The notes beneath the pieces are model-generated. The model was not told the DNA's origin, did no database searches, and was given only the letters and a program-made list of their open reading frames with translations. The position numbers were made by a program, and so were the translations under genes. Shown here piece by piece: positions 1 through 7,756 of a stretch of DNA of 64,000 nucleotides. Numbering within the stretch: the stretch's first letter is position 1; each line of letters opens with the position of its first letter. This DNA comes from Paraburkholderia lycopersici (GTDB taxonomy: Bacteria; Pseudomonadota; Gammaproteobacteria; Burkholderiales; Burkholderiaceae), in contig NZ_FMYQ01000002.1 in the NCBI RefSeq assembly GCF_900096975.1, forward strand, positions 248,001-312,000, read 5' to 3'.

Positions 1-710
1 GACAAGGGTATGCCGGATGCGAACCCAAAGTGACGGAACGCAACGGCGCCCAGCATTCCCCCGAACAAAAACATGCCGAGCAGGGAGGCGAGCACACGCA
101 CGCGCTGCATGTCCGCCGCAACATGGTGCGAGGCGGCCGTCGGCACGCCCCAGTTCCAGTACAGCGCCTTGCCGAGTTCGATGCCGAGATCCGTCACGAT
201 GCCGGTCACATGCGTGGTCCGGATCTCGGCGTGGGAAATTTTCGTGATCATGGCGTTCTGTACGCCCATGACGTAACAGAGGAGCGCAACAGTCACCGGC
301 ACGAAAAGAACCCGATGAACTTCGAGGTTCGCGCCGAGCGCGGCGAAGCAAAGAAGCAGGGCGGCTTCGAGCAGCAGTGGCAGGGCATAGACGCTGTGCG
401 CGTCGCGGCGGCGTCCCCAGTTGATCAGAATGGCCGAAGTCGCCGCGCCTGCGGCAAATGCGAGGATCGCGCTCAGCGCGGAGAGCACGAGACCGAATTC
501 GCCGAGCGCAACGTTGTCGGCGAGGGACGAAACGATGCCGGACATGTGCGATGTATATTGCCCGACAGCCAGAAACCCGCCGGCGTTGGTGGCGCCGGCG
601 ACCGCGGCCAGTGCGCGGCCGAGCCGGAGGTTGGTGTGGTCAGTGCGTTCGACTGAGGTCAAGCTGCGGAGGTACTGGATAGGCACGGCGGCTTTCCGGG
701 CGGCGGGCAT
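1..710 (-). CDS. DUF1275 (YoaK-type) membrane protein, 3' end cut by window edge
   Basis: The minus strand is open for 236 codons from an ATG at 708-710 to the left edge, so the C-terminus is missing. The product is hydrophobic with about six membrane segments. It carries the DUF1275/YoaK signature: an N-terminal GATNAGGF-like stretch, then QNAM and THVTGIVTDLG in the middle. Members are usually 220-250 residues, so little is lost. The family has no firmly established function. It sits divergently from the BON-domain gene. No clear Shine-Dalgarno is visible before the start. Family call is secure; role unknown. Confidence 0.8.
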   Translation of the reverse strand, partial: MPAARKAAVPIQYLRSLTSVERTDHTNLRLGRALAAVAGATNAGGFLAVGQYTSHMSGIVSSLADNVALGEFGLVLSALSAILAFAAGAATSAILINWGRRRDAHSVYALPLLLEAALLLCFAALGANLEVHRVLFVPVTVALLCYVMGVQNAMITKISHAEIRTTHVTGIVTDLGIELGKALYWNWGVPTAASHHVAADMQRVRVLASLLGMFLFGGMLGAVAFRHFGFASGIPL

Positions 711-1174
711 CGGGGATGCATAGTGTACGTCGCGTGTCCATGTCGGCAGCGTGGTATCCGCTACGTCGAACCTGCGGTGTGTTGCCGCAGGCGGCGCCAA
801 TCTCGCGCGGGTCGGCGCGCCGGTGGTGCTCGGTACCGTTTGGGGGACGCATCATTTCCGCGAAAAAAATGGCGCTTGTTCGATGCCGCTGGGGGCCGAC
901 AAAAAGAAGGCCACGATTGCCTGACGAAGCGCTTTGCGACGAACCTGACACGCCCACATGGGACCCGTGCGAGGAACAGGTAGATCCTCCTTGAGTTTGG
1001 TAATGTAGCGGTGCGGATTGCGAGTCGGCACACGAAGCACGCGAATGCGAGGTTTGTCCGTGGCGTCACGCAACGGATGTGGACTGCCTGCGTCTAACGT
1101 GTGCCGGTCGATCTCCTCGTTGTTCACGGGCGCTTGCAACGTTGGTTGCGCAAGCTGTTTTCAGGAGCGCAAGC
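711..1174. other. Divergent intergenic region
   Basis: This 464-bp stretch separates the leftward DUF1275 gene from the rightward BON-domain gene and should hold both promoters. No convincing ORF, RNA gene or strong -35/-10 pair was found. The short ORFs on both strands have no family resemblance. Confidence 0.5.
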
Positions 1175-1558
1175 ATGAAGGCAATCGAGACGGGAAAGAT
1201 ATTCGGCGCAATGTTTGCAGCGGTCATCGCGGGTTGTGCGACCTTTGCAAACGCACAAACTAACATGAACGTTCCGGAAGCCGGGTCCTCCCAAAGGGAG
1301 GCGGTCGCGGTGTCTTCGCACCGGAGCCGCCCGGATAGCGCGCTGGTTCGCGACGTCCGCCGGGCCTTCACGCGCACACCGGGGCTCAATTTCGCGAACG
1401 TCCACGTCGCAGGACGCAACGGCGTCATTACGTTGACCGGCTCGGTGCCTCAGCGGTCGCAAATCGGGCGGGCCGGCAATGCGGCAAGGTCGGTCCGCGG
1501 AGTAAGAGGAGTGTCGAACAGACTGACGGTGCGAACCAGCCGGGGCAGCGGCCGTTAG
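1175..1558 (+). CDS. BON-domain periplasmic protein
   Basis: A 127-residue secreted protein. The start is the ATG at 1175, chosen because CAGGAG lies at 1162-1167 and the first 27 residues form a signal peptide (hydrophobic core, then AFANAQ-like cleavage). Residues about 50-125 form one BON domain: an ALVRDVRRAF helix, NVHVAGRNGVITLTGSV, then a conserved Val/Arg-rich end. BON domains are thought to bind membranes or other envelope molecules; OsmY and Kbp are the best-known members. An in-frame extension to 1079 has no ribosome site. It is convergent with the TAXI gene. Confidence 0.8.
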   Translation: MKAIETGKIFGAMFAAVIAGCATFANAQTNMNVPEAGSSQREAVAVSSHRSRPDSALVRDVRRAFTRTPGLNFANVHVAGRNGVITLTGSVPQRSQIGRAGNAARSVRGVRGVSNRLTVRTSRGSGR

Positions 1559-1627
1559 GCCGCCGCTGCATGATCGAGGCCATTTGCAAGGCGGTCTTTG
1601 CGATCGCAGGCGTCGCTCCTTGCCGAT

Positions 1628-2728
1628 TTATTTTCCACAAAGCAGCAGCAGACGTGCCTGGTCCGAGCATGGCGCTCCATTGATTTTCTGAGCGGCGGCG
1701 TTTTGCGCCGTGGTGGAGCCCGCGGCCGACTGCGTCGCGGCGCGATGCGCGAAACATGCCTTCAGGCGCCGCTCCACCGGCGGATAGTATTGCCAACCTT
1801 TTCCGAGGCCGGGGAGCTCTAGCTTCACCTGCTTCCATTTCGGGTGACCGTGCTCCTGCAGGTTGTCGAAGTTCTCGCAGAGCGAATCGGCGAAGCGTTT
1901 CAGGTTGCCGACCGTATCACGCAGATTGTAGTCATAGGTGACGAGAAAGGCCTTGACCGTCCACGTCGGCACGTCTTCCTTCAGCCAGTTCGGGTAGCTC
2001 GATACGCGGATCGTCGCGGGAAAGTAGGTTTGCCTCGCGCGTGCGGTTTCGGGAGCATTCGGGTCGACGCGCAGGAAGCGGATTTGCTGCAGAAGATCGG
2101 GATTCATGTCGGTAAAAAGCTTGGCGGGCTGTCCGGCGACGATGATCGCGACGTCGATCTTCTTTACGATCAGAGCGGCGAGCGCGTCTTCGTTGCTCAG
2201 GTGCTGCGCGTTCTGCTCGGGAATCGGCTGGCCGAACATCAGGCGGTACAGCGTCGTCGCCGACTGCGCGGTGCCGCTGCCGATCAGACCGACGCTGATC
2301 GTCTTGCCCTTGATTTCATTGATCGTCTTCATCGGCGAATCGTTTCGGACGACGAAGTAAATCTCCTCGTCGTAAAGCGGCATGATGAGCCGCAGCGGCC
2401 GAATCATCGTGCCGGCGTCCTCGTTGCCGGAATTCGCCATATCGACGTAGGCCTGGTAGACATCCGACTGGACGAGCGCGAGCTTCACGCCGGGCTCGAA
2501 GCGCATGCGCTGCACGTTTTCCGCCGAACCCTTCGATGGAATCACTTCGAGGTCGATGCCTGCCGGCTGGGCAACCCATTTCGACAGGTCCTGGCCGATC
2601 TGGATGTACGTGCCGCGCTCCGGGCCCGTCACGATCCTGTAGTGCGCGTCCGCCGTAGCCGCGACGGCGAGCGCCGCGAAAAGCAGGGCGAACAGTCCGG
2701 TCAATCCCGCTAGCATTGTTTTCAGCAT
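1628..2728 (-). CDS. TAXI-family TRAP transporter solute receptor
   Basis: A 366-residue periplasmic binding protein. The ATG at 2726-2728 follows a GGGAGAGA ribosome site and gives a clean signal peptide ending near residue 27 (VAATADA). The mature part starts with RIVTGPERGTYIQIG, the hallmark of TAXI receptors, and continues with a SAENVQR/LVQSD-type ligand fold and an EIYFVVRN strand. TAXI receptors deliver ligands such as glutamate or other carboxylates to a DctM-like permease. No TRAP membrane subunit lies nearby, so this is an orphan receptor, or it works with a distant permease. It is 61 bp behind the zinc-ribbon gene and probably co-transcribed. The last ~40 residues are Ala/Gln-rich and look like a species-specific tail. 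Confidence 0.88.
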   Translation of the reverse strand: MLKTMLAGLTGLFALLFAALAVAATADAHYRIVTGPERGTYIQIGQDLSKWVAQPAGIDLEVIPSKGSAENVQRMRFEPGVKLALVQSDVYQAYVDMANSGNEDAGTMIRPLRLIMPLYDEEIYFVVRNDSPMKTINEIKGKTISVGLIGSGTAQSATTLYRLMFGQPIPEQNAQHLSNEDALAALIVKKIDVAIIVAGQPAKLFTDMNPDLLQQIRFLRVDPNAPETARARQTYFPATIRVSSYPNWLKEDVPTWTVKAFLVTYDYNLRDTVGNLKRFADSLCENFDNLQEHGHPKWKQVKLELPGLGKGWQYYPPVERRLKACFAHRAATQSAAGSTTAQNAAAQKINGAPCSDQARLLLLCGK

Positions 2729-2789
2729 GGTCTCTCTCCCGCTTCGGACGTGATATACGGCGGACTTCGGATATGTTATGGAATCCTTG

Positions 2790-3890
2790 TCAATGTGTGG
2801 CGGCGGCCGGTGAAGCGTGCTTCCACCCGAACTGGAGGATCGCGCGCTCCTCTGCATCGACATTGCTGCCGCTGCTGGCCGGGGTGGGGGTGCTGGCGGT
2901 AGCGGGCGGGTTCACCGGCTCCGCCCGGGCGCTTGCGTAGGCGTTTGCTGGTGCGTTCGTCGTGTTCGTCGCGCTCGGCAGCGGCGCCGGAGCGGCCGCT
3001 TGCGCGCCGCCACGCTGCGAATTCGGCGAACCGCGTGGCGTCCAGGCCGTCGCCAGGATGGCGCGCTCCATCAACGATTGCGCATGCGGGCTGCTGGAAT
3101 CGATCGCTAGCGCTTCGGAGGCCCGTTGCTGCACGCAGGCCCAGGCGTTCTGCCTCGCACATTGGTCGGCGATCTGCAATGCGCTGTCGCGCCGTTGCTC
3201 ATGCGCCGCGATGTCGCGCTGTATCTCGCGCGCGTCCTCGTTTTCGGCGTCGTGCGCGAGCGCGGCATTGCCCGCCGCCTTCGCTTCAGACAAGTTGTTC
3301 CCGGCGAGGCTTGCCCGCGCGGCGCGCAGACTGTCGGCCACGTCCTTGAAGTGGGGAACCGCGTATGGTTTCGGCGTGGTGGATTGCGGCCCCGTATCAG
3401 CACTTTGGGGCGTCAAGTCTGGCTGCGGCCGAGCCGTGTAGAACGAGACCGAACCGCCCGACGAGTGGGTGCTTTGCTCGTCGATTGCACTCTCCTGCCT
3501 GCGGATTTGGCCTGGCAGAAGATATGCGGCATACGTGATCGCGAGAAGGACACAGACTAGCAAGATGCCCTTCGTGAAGGTCCCCCGTCCCGTGCGCCAA
3601 AACAGCCATCCATGCTCGAGTTGATAGTTGTGCTGGTAATCCGCCTTCACCGACCGATGGTCGAACGTCGACGTGCCGGCCGGCGATACCTTCGCAGCCG
3701 CGGGCGAAGGCGGCGCGGCCGCCGTGGAGCCGAGCGCTCTGAACGTGGCTTTCGGGCCTGTGCGCGCAACCGCGCCGAGCGGATGATCCGCGCCGCAATA
3801 AGGGCAGAGGTCGGCGTACTGGTAGAGCAATCCGCCACAGCGCTTGCACGGTATAGGGATACTCTGGTCGCGAGTAATCTGAGCGGACAT
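2790..3890 (-). CDS. Zinc-ribbon, single-pass membrane protein
   Basis: 366 residues. An N-terminal zinc ribbon uses C15-x2-C18 and C29-x2-C32. A Pro/Ala-rich linker follows, then one membrane helix at about 108-125 (GILLVCVLLAITYAAYLL). Residues ~180-280 are helical and TPR-like with many Ala, Arg and Glu, and the tail is disordered and Ala/Asn/Pro-rich. The topology predicts a cytoplasmic ribbon and a periplasmic helical part. It is immediately upstream of the TAXI receptor on the same strand, suggesting an envelope partner of that receptor. No enzymatic motif is present. The function is not known to me. Confidence 0.7.
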   Translation of the reverse strand: MSAQITRDQSIPIPCKRCGGLLYQYADLCPYCGADHPLGAVARTGPKATFRALGSTAAAPPSPAAAKVSPAGTSTFDHRSVKADYQHNYQLEHGWLFWRTGRGTFTKGILLVCVLLAITYAAYLLPGQIRRQESAIDEQSTHSSGGSVSFYTARPQPDLTPQSADTGPQSTTPKPYAVPHFKDVADSLRAARASLAGNNLSEAKAAGNAALAHDAENEDAREIQRDIAAHEQRRDSALQIADQCARQNAWACVQQRASEALAIDSSSPHAQSLMERAILATAWTPRGSPNSQRGGAQAAAPAPLPSATNTTNAPANAYASARAEPVNPPATASTPTPASSGSNVDAEERAILQFGWKHASPAAATH

Positions 3891-4326
3891 GATGTCGTCC
3901 CACCGTTATGGCGATGCCATTTCGGCATGCTCAGAATCGTCGTTGAAGCGATCGGCGAAGCGTCGCGGAACCCACGATCTGCATGCGCAGGAAAGCGGCG
4001 GGCTGGACCGAGCGCAGCCGCCTGGATAAAGCTTCGAAGAAAATATGGGTGATTTCCAACAGCGCGTCAATCGCCGTTGTTACCTACCGCACATAAGCGT
4101 GATGCGCAATGCTCCATGACGATTCGATCGCGGGAATATTTACCGCTTGCATGTCCGGATCGCGTGGCGCTTTTATTTATAAGAATAGCTAAATGACTGA
4201 ATGTGCCTTGTCGAGAAGGCCCGATTGCTTTGTGTCTAAGTCGTATGCATGGTCCAGTCGGGCAATGCGCGCTGCGCGTAGCAATCGTGGTGTTGGAAGG
4301 GAACACGGCTTACCGATCGCCCTTCC
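3891..4326. other. Intergenic region upstream of the zinc-ribbon gene
   Basis: 436 bp with a lower-GC core around 4160-4200. It should carry the promoter for the leftward zinc-ribbon/TAXI pair. A 79-codon minus-strand ORF (4067-4306) has no ribosome site or family signature and is not called. Nothing else is recognised. Confidence 0.4.
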
Positions 4327-5463
4327 TCACGGCGAATGCGTCGGATTCGGCATACGCCCGCTGCCACCAGGTCGAGCGCGCCGCCGGCGTGCAGCGAGCA
4401 CGGCCGTAATCAGCGTCGTCGCGAAGACCGCCAGTGCCACTGCGCTCGTCATGCCCCCGGCCTGCCGCAGCCAGAATGCCGCGGCGAGGTCGCCCGTCAC
4501 CCGCATGGCGAGCCCAACGTGGAGCGCAACGAGAGGCACATAGAAGAGAGGATGGTATTTCACGGGCAGTCGCGTGAGCGCGGGCACGATGATCGGCGCA
4601 TGCCCGAACACCATGGAAAACACGAAGCCGAGCGTAAGCGCGTGAAGCGCCGCGTCATGCCACGGGCGACCGGGCGTCAGCGCGCCGGCAAGACCAAGGA
4701 TGCCGCTCAGTGCGAGCCATCCATAGCCGCTGAGCAGACACACGGCGATAAACCGCGTGAGCGCGTGTTGCCGCACCGTATGGCGCGCAATGTCGAATCT
4801 GGCCAGCCACGCGGCGAGCAGAACGAGGCCGACCGCGAACAGGCGTGCGCCTGCGTCCGGCTGCCATAGCGCCCAGGGCAGGCTCGCGACCATCAAGGCG
4901 ACCGGCACGAAAAAGGCATGCCGGGCGTAACGCGGCAACCGCAGCATTCGCGTGAGTTCGAGCCGTTCGGCTGCGATCGTCAGCACGAGGAACGAGAGCC
5001 AGCACAGCAAGCAAGCCGACACGTCGTTCGTAATCGTCCAGACCAGATTGCCGAACCACCAGCAGAGCACTGCGAGCGCGAGCACGGCCAGATGAAGGGC
5101 GGCTTGCCTGCGAATGACCTGCAGGCTCCCGACTAGCGCGACGCTGGCCGCAAAGAGGAGCAGCGATTGCGCGATGACAGGCGACGCACTGGCTAGCAGC
5201 ACGATACCTGCCGCAATCGCGCTGGCGGGGGCCAGCAGGTAAACGCGCCTTTGCAGCGCGACTGCGCGCTCCATGCTGATTAGGGATCCGAAGAAAACGG
5301 GGGCCATGAGCACGCCATGCCAGGCGACGCTCGTCATCATGTGCGTGGGCACTCGCACGCCCAAGCGGGCGAGGCCGGCCATAACGGCGCAGACAAGCAC
5401 GAGGACGATGGTCAGCGCGGCAGCGAGCCTGACAAGATGGCGCAATGATCGGGAGAGGTTCAT
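4327..5463 (-). CDS. NnrS-like 12-TM membrane protein
   Basis: 378 residues from the ATG at 5461-5463. About twelve hydrophobic segments can be counted. His residues lie in or next to membrane helices (AWHGVLMAP, DAALHALTLG, FGHAPII, VALHVGL), as in NnrS-type haem/copper membrane proteins linked to nitric oxide stress. The match to NnrS is by topology and His pattern, not by an unmistakable motif. It follows the DUF59 gene by 44 bp, and an NsrR-like palindrome precedes that gene, which supports a nitrosative-stress role. An upstream in-frame ATG at 5523 would overlap the DUF59 gene. Alternative: an unrelated polytopic protein. Confidence 0.65.
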   Translation of the reverse strand: MNLSRSLRHLVRLAAALTIVLVLVCAVMAGLARLGVRVPTHMMTSVAWHGVLMAPVFFGSLISMERAVALQRRVYLLAPASAIAAGIVLLASASPVIAQSLLLFAASVALVGSLQVIRRQAALHLAVLALAVLCWWFGNLVWTITNDVSACLLCWLSFLVLTIAAERLELTRMLRLPRYARHAFFVPVALMVASLPWALWQPDAGARLFAVGLVLLAAWLARFDIARHTVRQHALTRFIAVCLLSGYGWLALSGILGLAGALTPGRPWHDAALHALTLGFVFSMVFGHAPIIVPALTRLPVKYHPLFYVPLVALHVGLAMRVTGDLAAAFWLRQAGGMTSAVALAVFATTLITAVLAARRRRARPGGSGRMPNPTHSP

Positions 5464-5507
5464 GGTACGTGGCCCGGCTGTCGCGAAGATGACGGCATTC
5501 TGCGTGA

Positions 5508-5846
5508 TCAGTCCGGTTCCCATCCGAGAACCTGGCGTGCCGGCTCGCTCATCATGGCAGGCGCCCAGGCTGGATCCCATACGAGTTCGACTTCGACTGT
5601 CGTGTCGTCCGAGACCATTTCCTCAGCCACGGCCCGTACCTCGTCGATCACCATCTGACTCATCGGGCAGGCCGGCGAGGTCATGGTGATGTCGATCTTC
5701 AGTCCGTCGGCGCGGCGGGCGATGCCATAGACGAGGCCCAGATCGACAATGTTGACGCCCACTTCGGGGTCGATCACGCTGCGCAGCGCTTCGCGGATCT
5801 CGCGCTCTTCGTTCGTGTCGTCGGGCTTTATGCGGGCGGTGTTCAT
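5508..5846 (-). CDS. DUF59/MIP18-type metal-sulfur cluster assembly factor
   Basis: 112 residues, the normal length for a stand-alone DUF59 (SufT/PaaD-like) domain. Seen directly: REALRSVIDPEVGVNIVDLG, then GLVYGI, then ITMTSPACPM with the conserved Cys, and VELVWDPAWAPAMMS. These proteins help mature or repair Fe-S proteins. In many proteobacteria they are induced by nitric oxide together with other repair proteins. The start is the ATG at 5844-5846. A longer frame to 5909 adds a poor N-terminus. It forms an operon with the NnrS-like gene. Confidence 0.85.
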   Translation of the reverse strand: MNTARIKPDDTNEEREIREALRSVIDPEVGVNIVDLGLVYGIARRADGLKIDITMTSPACPMSQMVIDEVRAVAEEMVSDDTTVEVELVWDPAWAPAMMSEPARQVLGWEPD

Positions 5847-5945
5847 GGAAAACGATAGGACAGCAAACAATATGCGGATGGCGCTTCGTACCGGCGGCGC
5901 CGAGGACACCAGGCGGCGTTCGTGCTCACCGTATAAAATTCACTG

Positions 5946-5968
5946 ATGATGAATGTTTTAGCCATCAT
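5946..5968 (-). promoter_or_regulatory. NsrR-like operator
   Basis: A 23-bp imperfect palindrome with perfect ATGATG / CATCAT arms and an AT-rich centre lies 100 bp upstream of the DUF59 start. Aligned to the known NsrR site (AAGATG-N11-CATCTT), both GATG/CATC cores fall in register. NsrR is a nitric-oxide-sensing Fe-S repressor. The match is by eye, and other Rrf2 regulators could read it. Confidence 0.5.
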
Positions 5969-6273
5969 AGAGCGCCGGGAAGTCGAATGCAAAGCCTGCG
6001 GGCATCATTCGGTGCCACGAGCGGCATGCTAAAAACGCCGAATAATCAAATGCTTGAAAGTGCGCGCACACACGGGCTCCGGCTCTGTGCTGATTGGCCG
6101 CATGAAGCTATCGCGGCGGCGCCGGTCATGCCTACGGCAGGCCGAGAATTCAGCCTGCGGCTCGGGCCGATTCTGAAATTCCGGCGCGGCGAAGGGTGGC
6201 CAGATTGAGGGCGCCACGGCGAAACGCCAGAAAATCAATGGCTTGAGCGAGACTTCGCTTCGTGTCCGCGTGC

Positions 6274-6289
6274 TGGCACGGCTGCTGCT
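6274..6289 (+). promoter_or_regulatory. Sigma-54 promoter of the 2-hydroxycarboxylate transporter
   Basis: TGGCACG-N4-CTGCT matches the -24/-12 consensus TGGCACG-N4-TTGCW with one change, and the GG and GC are exactly in register. The predicted start site is near 6300, about 83 bp before the transporter ATG. The same operon encodes a sigma-54 activator, which makes the site very likely functional. Confidence 0.75.
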
Positions 6290-6382
6290 TTACAGACGCC
6301 CAGCGGCCATCCGGCTGCCATCATTTTTAAACAAGCACCGGAGACGCGACGCAGCCGGTCGCGAAAACGAAGGAGACATCCC

Positions 6383-7756
6383 GTGCACAACAGCGTACCC
6401 GCAACCGCCCCCGTCTCATCGCAGACGATCCCCGAGCCGTCCGCCGCCACCCGAACCCGCTTCTGGCCCGAAGGCTGGTGGAAGCTGATGGAAATCCGCA
6501 TTGGCATCATTCCGCTGCCCGTCTATGTGATCCTCTTCGCGCTCATCGCCGGCTTCGCGGTTACCGGCAAGGTGCCCGGCGAGATCTCGATGGCGATCGC
6601 CGTGCTCGCGTTCTGCGGCTTCACGTGCGCCGAACTCGGCAAGCGCCTGCCGCTCCTGCGCAACGTCGGCGCGGCCGCGATCCTCGCGACTTTCGTGCCT
6701 TCGGCGCTCACCTACTATCGCGTGCTGCCGGGACCCGTGCTGCACCTCACGGTCGAGTTCACGAAGCAGACGAATTTCCTGTATCTCTTCATTGCGTCGA
6801 TCATCGTCGGCAGCATTTTGAGCATGGACCGGCGCGTGCTGATCCAGGGCTTCCTCAAGATCTTCATTCCGCTCGCCGCCGGCACGCTGGCCGCGACCGT
6901 CGTGGGCACCACCGTCGGCGCGGCGCTCGGTCTTGGCGTCAAACATACGCTGCTCTATATCGTCGTGCCGATCATGGCGGGCGGCGTGGGCGAAGGTGCG
7001 ATCCCGCTCTCCGTCGGCTATTCGGAAATCATGCACGTCGCGCAGGGCGATCTGTTCGCGCAGGTATTGCCGCCCGTCATGCTCGGCAGCCTTATCGCAA
7101 TCGTCCTTTCCGGCATGCTCGACATGCTGGGCAAGCGCTTCCCGCATTTGACCGGGAATGGCCGCCTGCAAGTGGGCGAGGCCGACGAGATGGCGCCGTC
7201 GAGCGAGGTAATCGGCGGGCAGGTCGATGTGGGCCACATCGCCGCAGCGGGCATCACGGCGATCACGCTGTACCTCATCGGCCTGATGGCGAACAAGCTG
7301 TTCGGGTTGCCCGCACCGGTTGCGATGCTGTTCCTCGCCGTGCTCGTGAAGCTCGCGCGCGCGGTATCGCCGCCGCTGCAGGAAGGCGCGTTCGTGGTCT
7401 ACAAGTTCTTCTCGACCGCGGTCACCTACCCGCTGCTGTTCGCCATTGGCGTGGCGATGACGCCGTGGGACAAGCTTATGGCGGCGTTCACGCTCGTCAA
7501 TGTCGTGACGATCGCCGCGACCGTCGTGACGCTGATGGGGACAGGCTTCGTGGTCGGCCGCCTGATGAAGATGTACCCTGTCGACACCGCAATCGTGAAC
7601 GCGTGCCACAGCGGCCAGGGCGGCACCGGCGACGTCGCGATCCTGACCGCTGCGAACCGCATGCAACTGATGCCGTTCGCGCAGATCGCAACGCGCATTG
7701 GCGGCGCGATCGTCGTGACGGTCACGCTCGTCATGCTTGCGCATTTCGGCGCATGA
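6383..7756 (+). CDS. 2-hydroxycarboxylate transporter (2HCT/CitS family)
   Basis: 457 residues. A hydrophilic ~35-residue N-terminus precedes about eleven membrane segments. Family hallmarks are MAGGVGEGAIPLS (first re-entrant loop, GGxGEG-like) and NACHSGQGGTGDVAILTAA followed by MPFAQIATRIGGA at the C-terminus. The family carries citrate, malate or other 2-hydroxycarboxylates, usually with Na+ or H+ symport or by exchange. The ATG at 6383 follows a GAAGGAGA ribosome site. The gene is headed by a sigma-54 promoter and its stop overlaps the next gene's start, so uptake is probably induced by the sensed dicarboxylate. The exact substrate cannot be read from the sequence. Confidence 0.92.
   Translation: MHNSVPATAPVSSQTIPEPSAATRTRFWPEGWWKLMEIRIGIIPLPVYVILFALIAGFAVTGKVPGEISMAIAVLAFCGFTCAELGKRLPLLRNVGAAAILATFVPSALTYYRVLPGPVLHLTVEFTKQTNFLYLFIASIIVGSILSMDRRVLIQGFLKIFIPLAAGTLAATVVGTTVGAALGLGVKHTLLYIVVPIMAGGVGEGAIPLSVGYSEIMHVAQGDLFAQVLPPVMLGSLIAIVLSGMLDMLGKRFPHLTGNGRLQVGEADEMAPSSEVIGGQVDVGHIAAAGITAITLYLIGLMANKLFGLPAPVAMLFLAVLVKLARAVSPPLQEGAFVVYKFFSTAVTYPLLFAIGVAMTPWDKLMAAFTLVNVVTIAATVVTLMGTGFVVGRLMKMYPVDTAIVNACHSGQGGTGDVAILTAANRMQLMPFAQIATRIGGAIVVTVTLVMLAHFGA

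Noticed and set aside
4067..4306. A 79-codon minus-strand ORF
   Set aside because: No ribosome site, unusual composition and no family similarity; probably chance within a promoter region.
6147..6180. AATTCAG/CTGAAATT inverted repeat as an enhancer for the sigma-54 promoter
   Set aside because: The arms are short, the loop is about 20 bp and the position is only loosely suitable; not strong enough to annotate.
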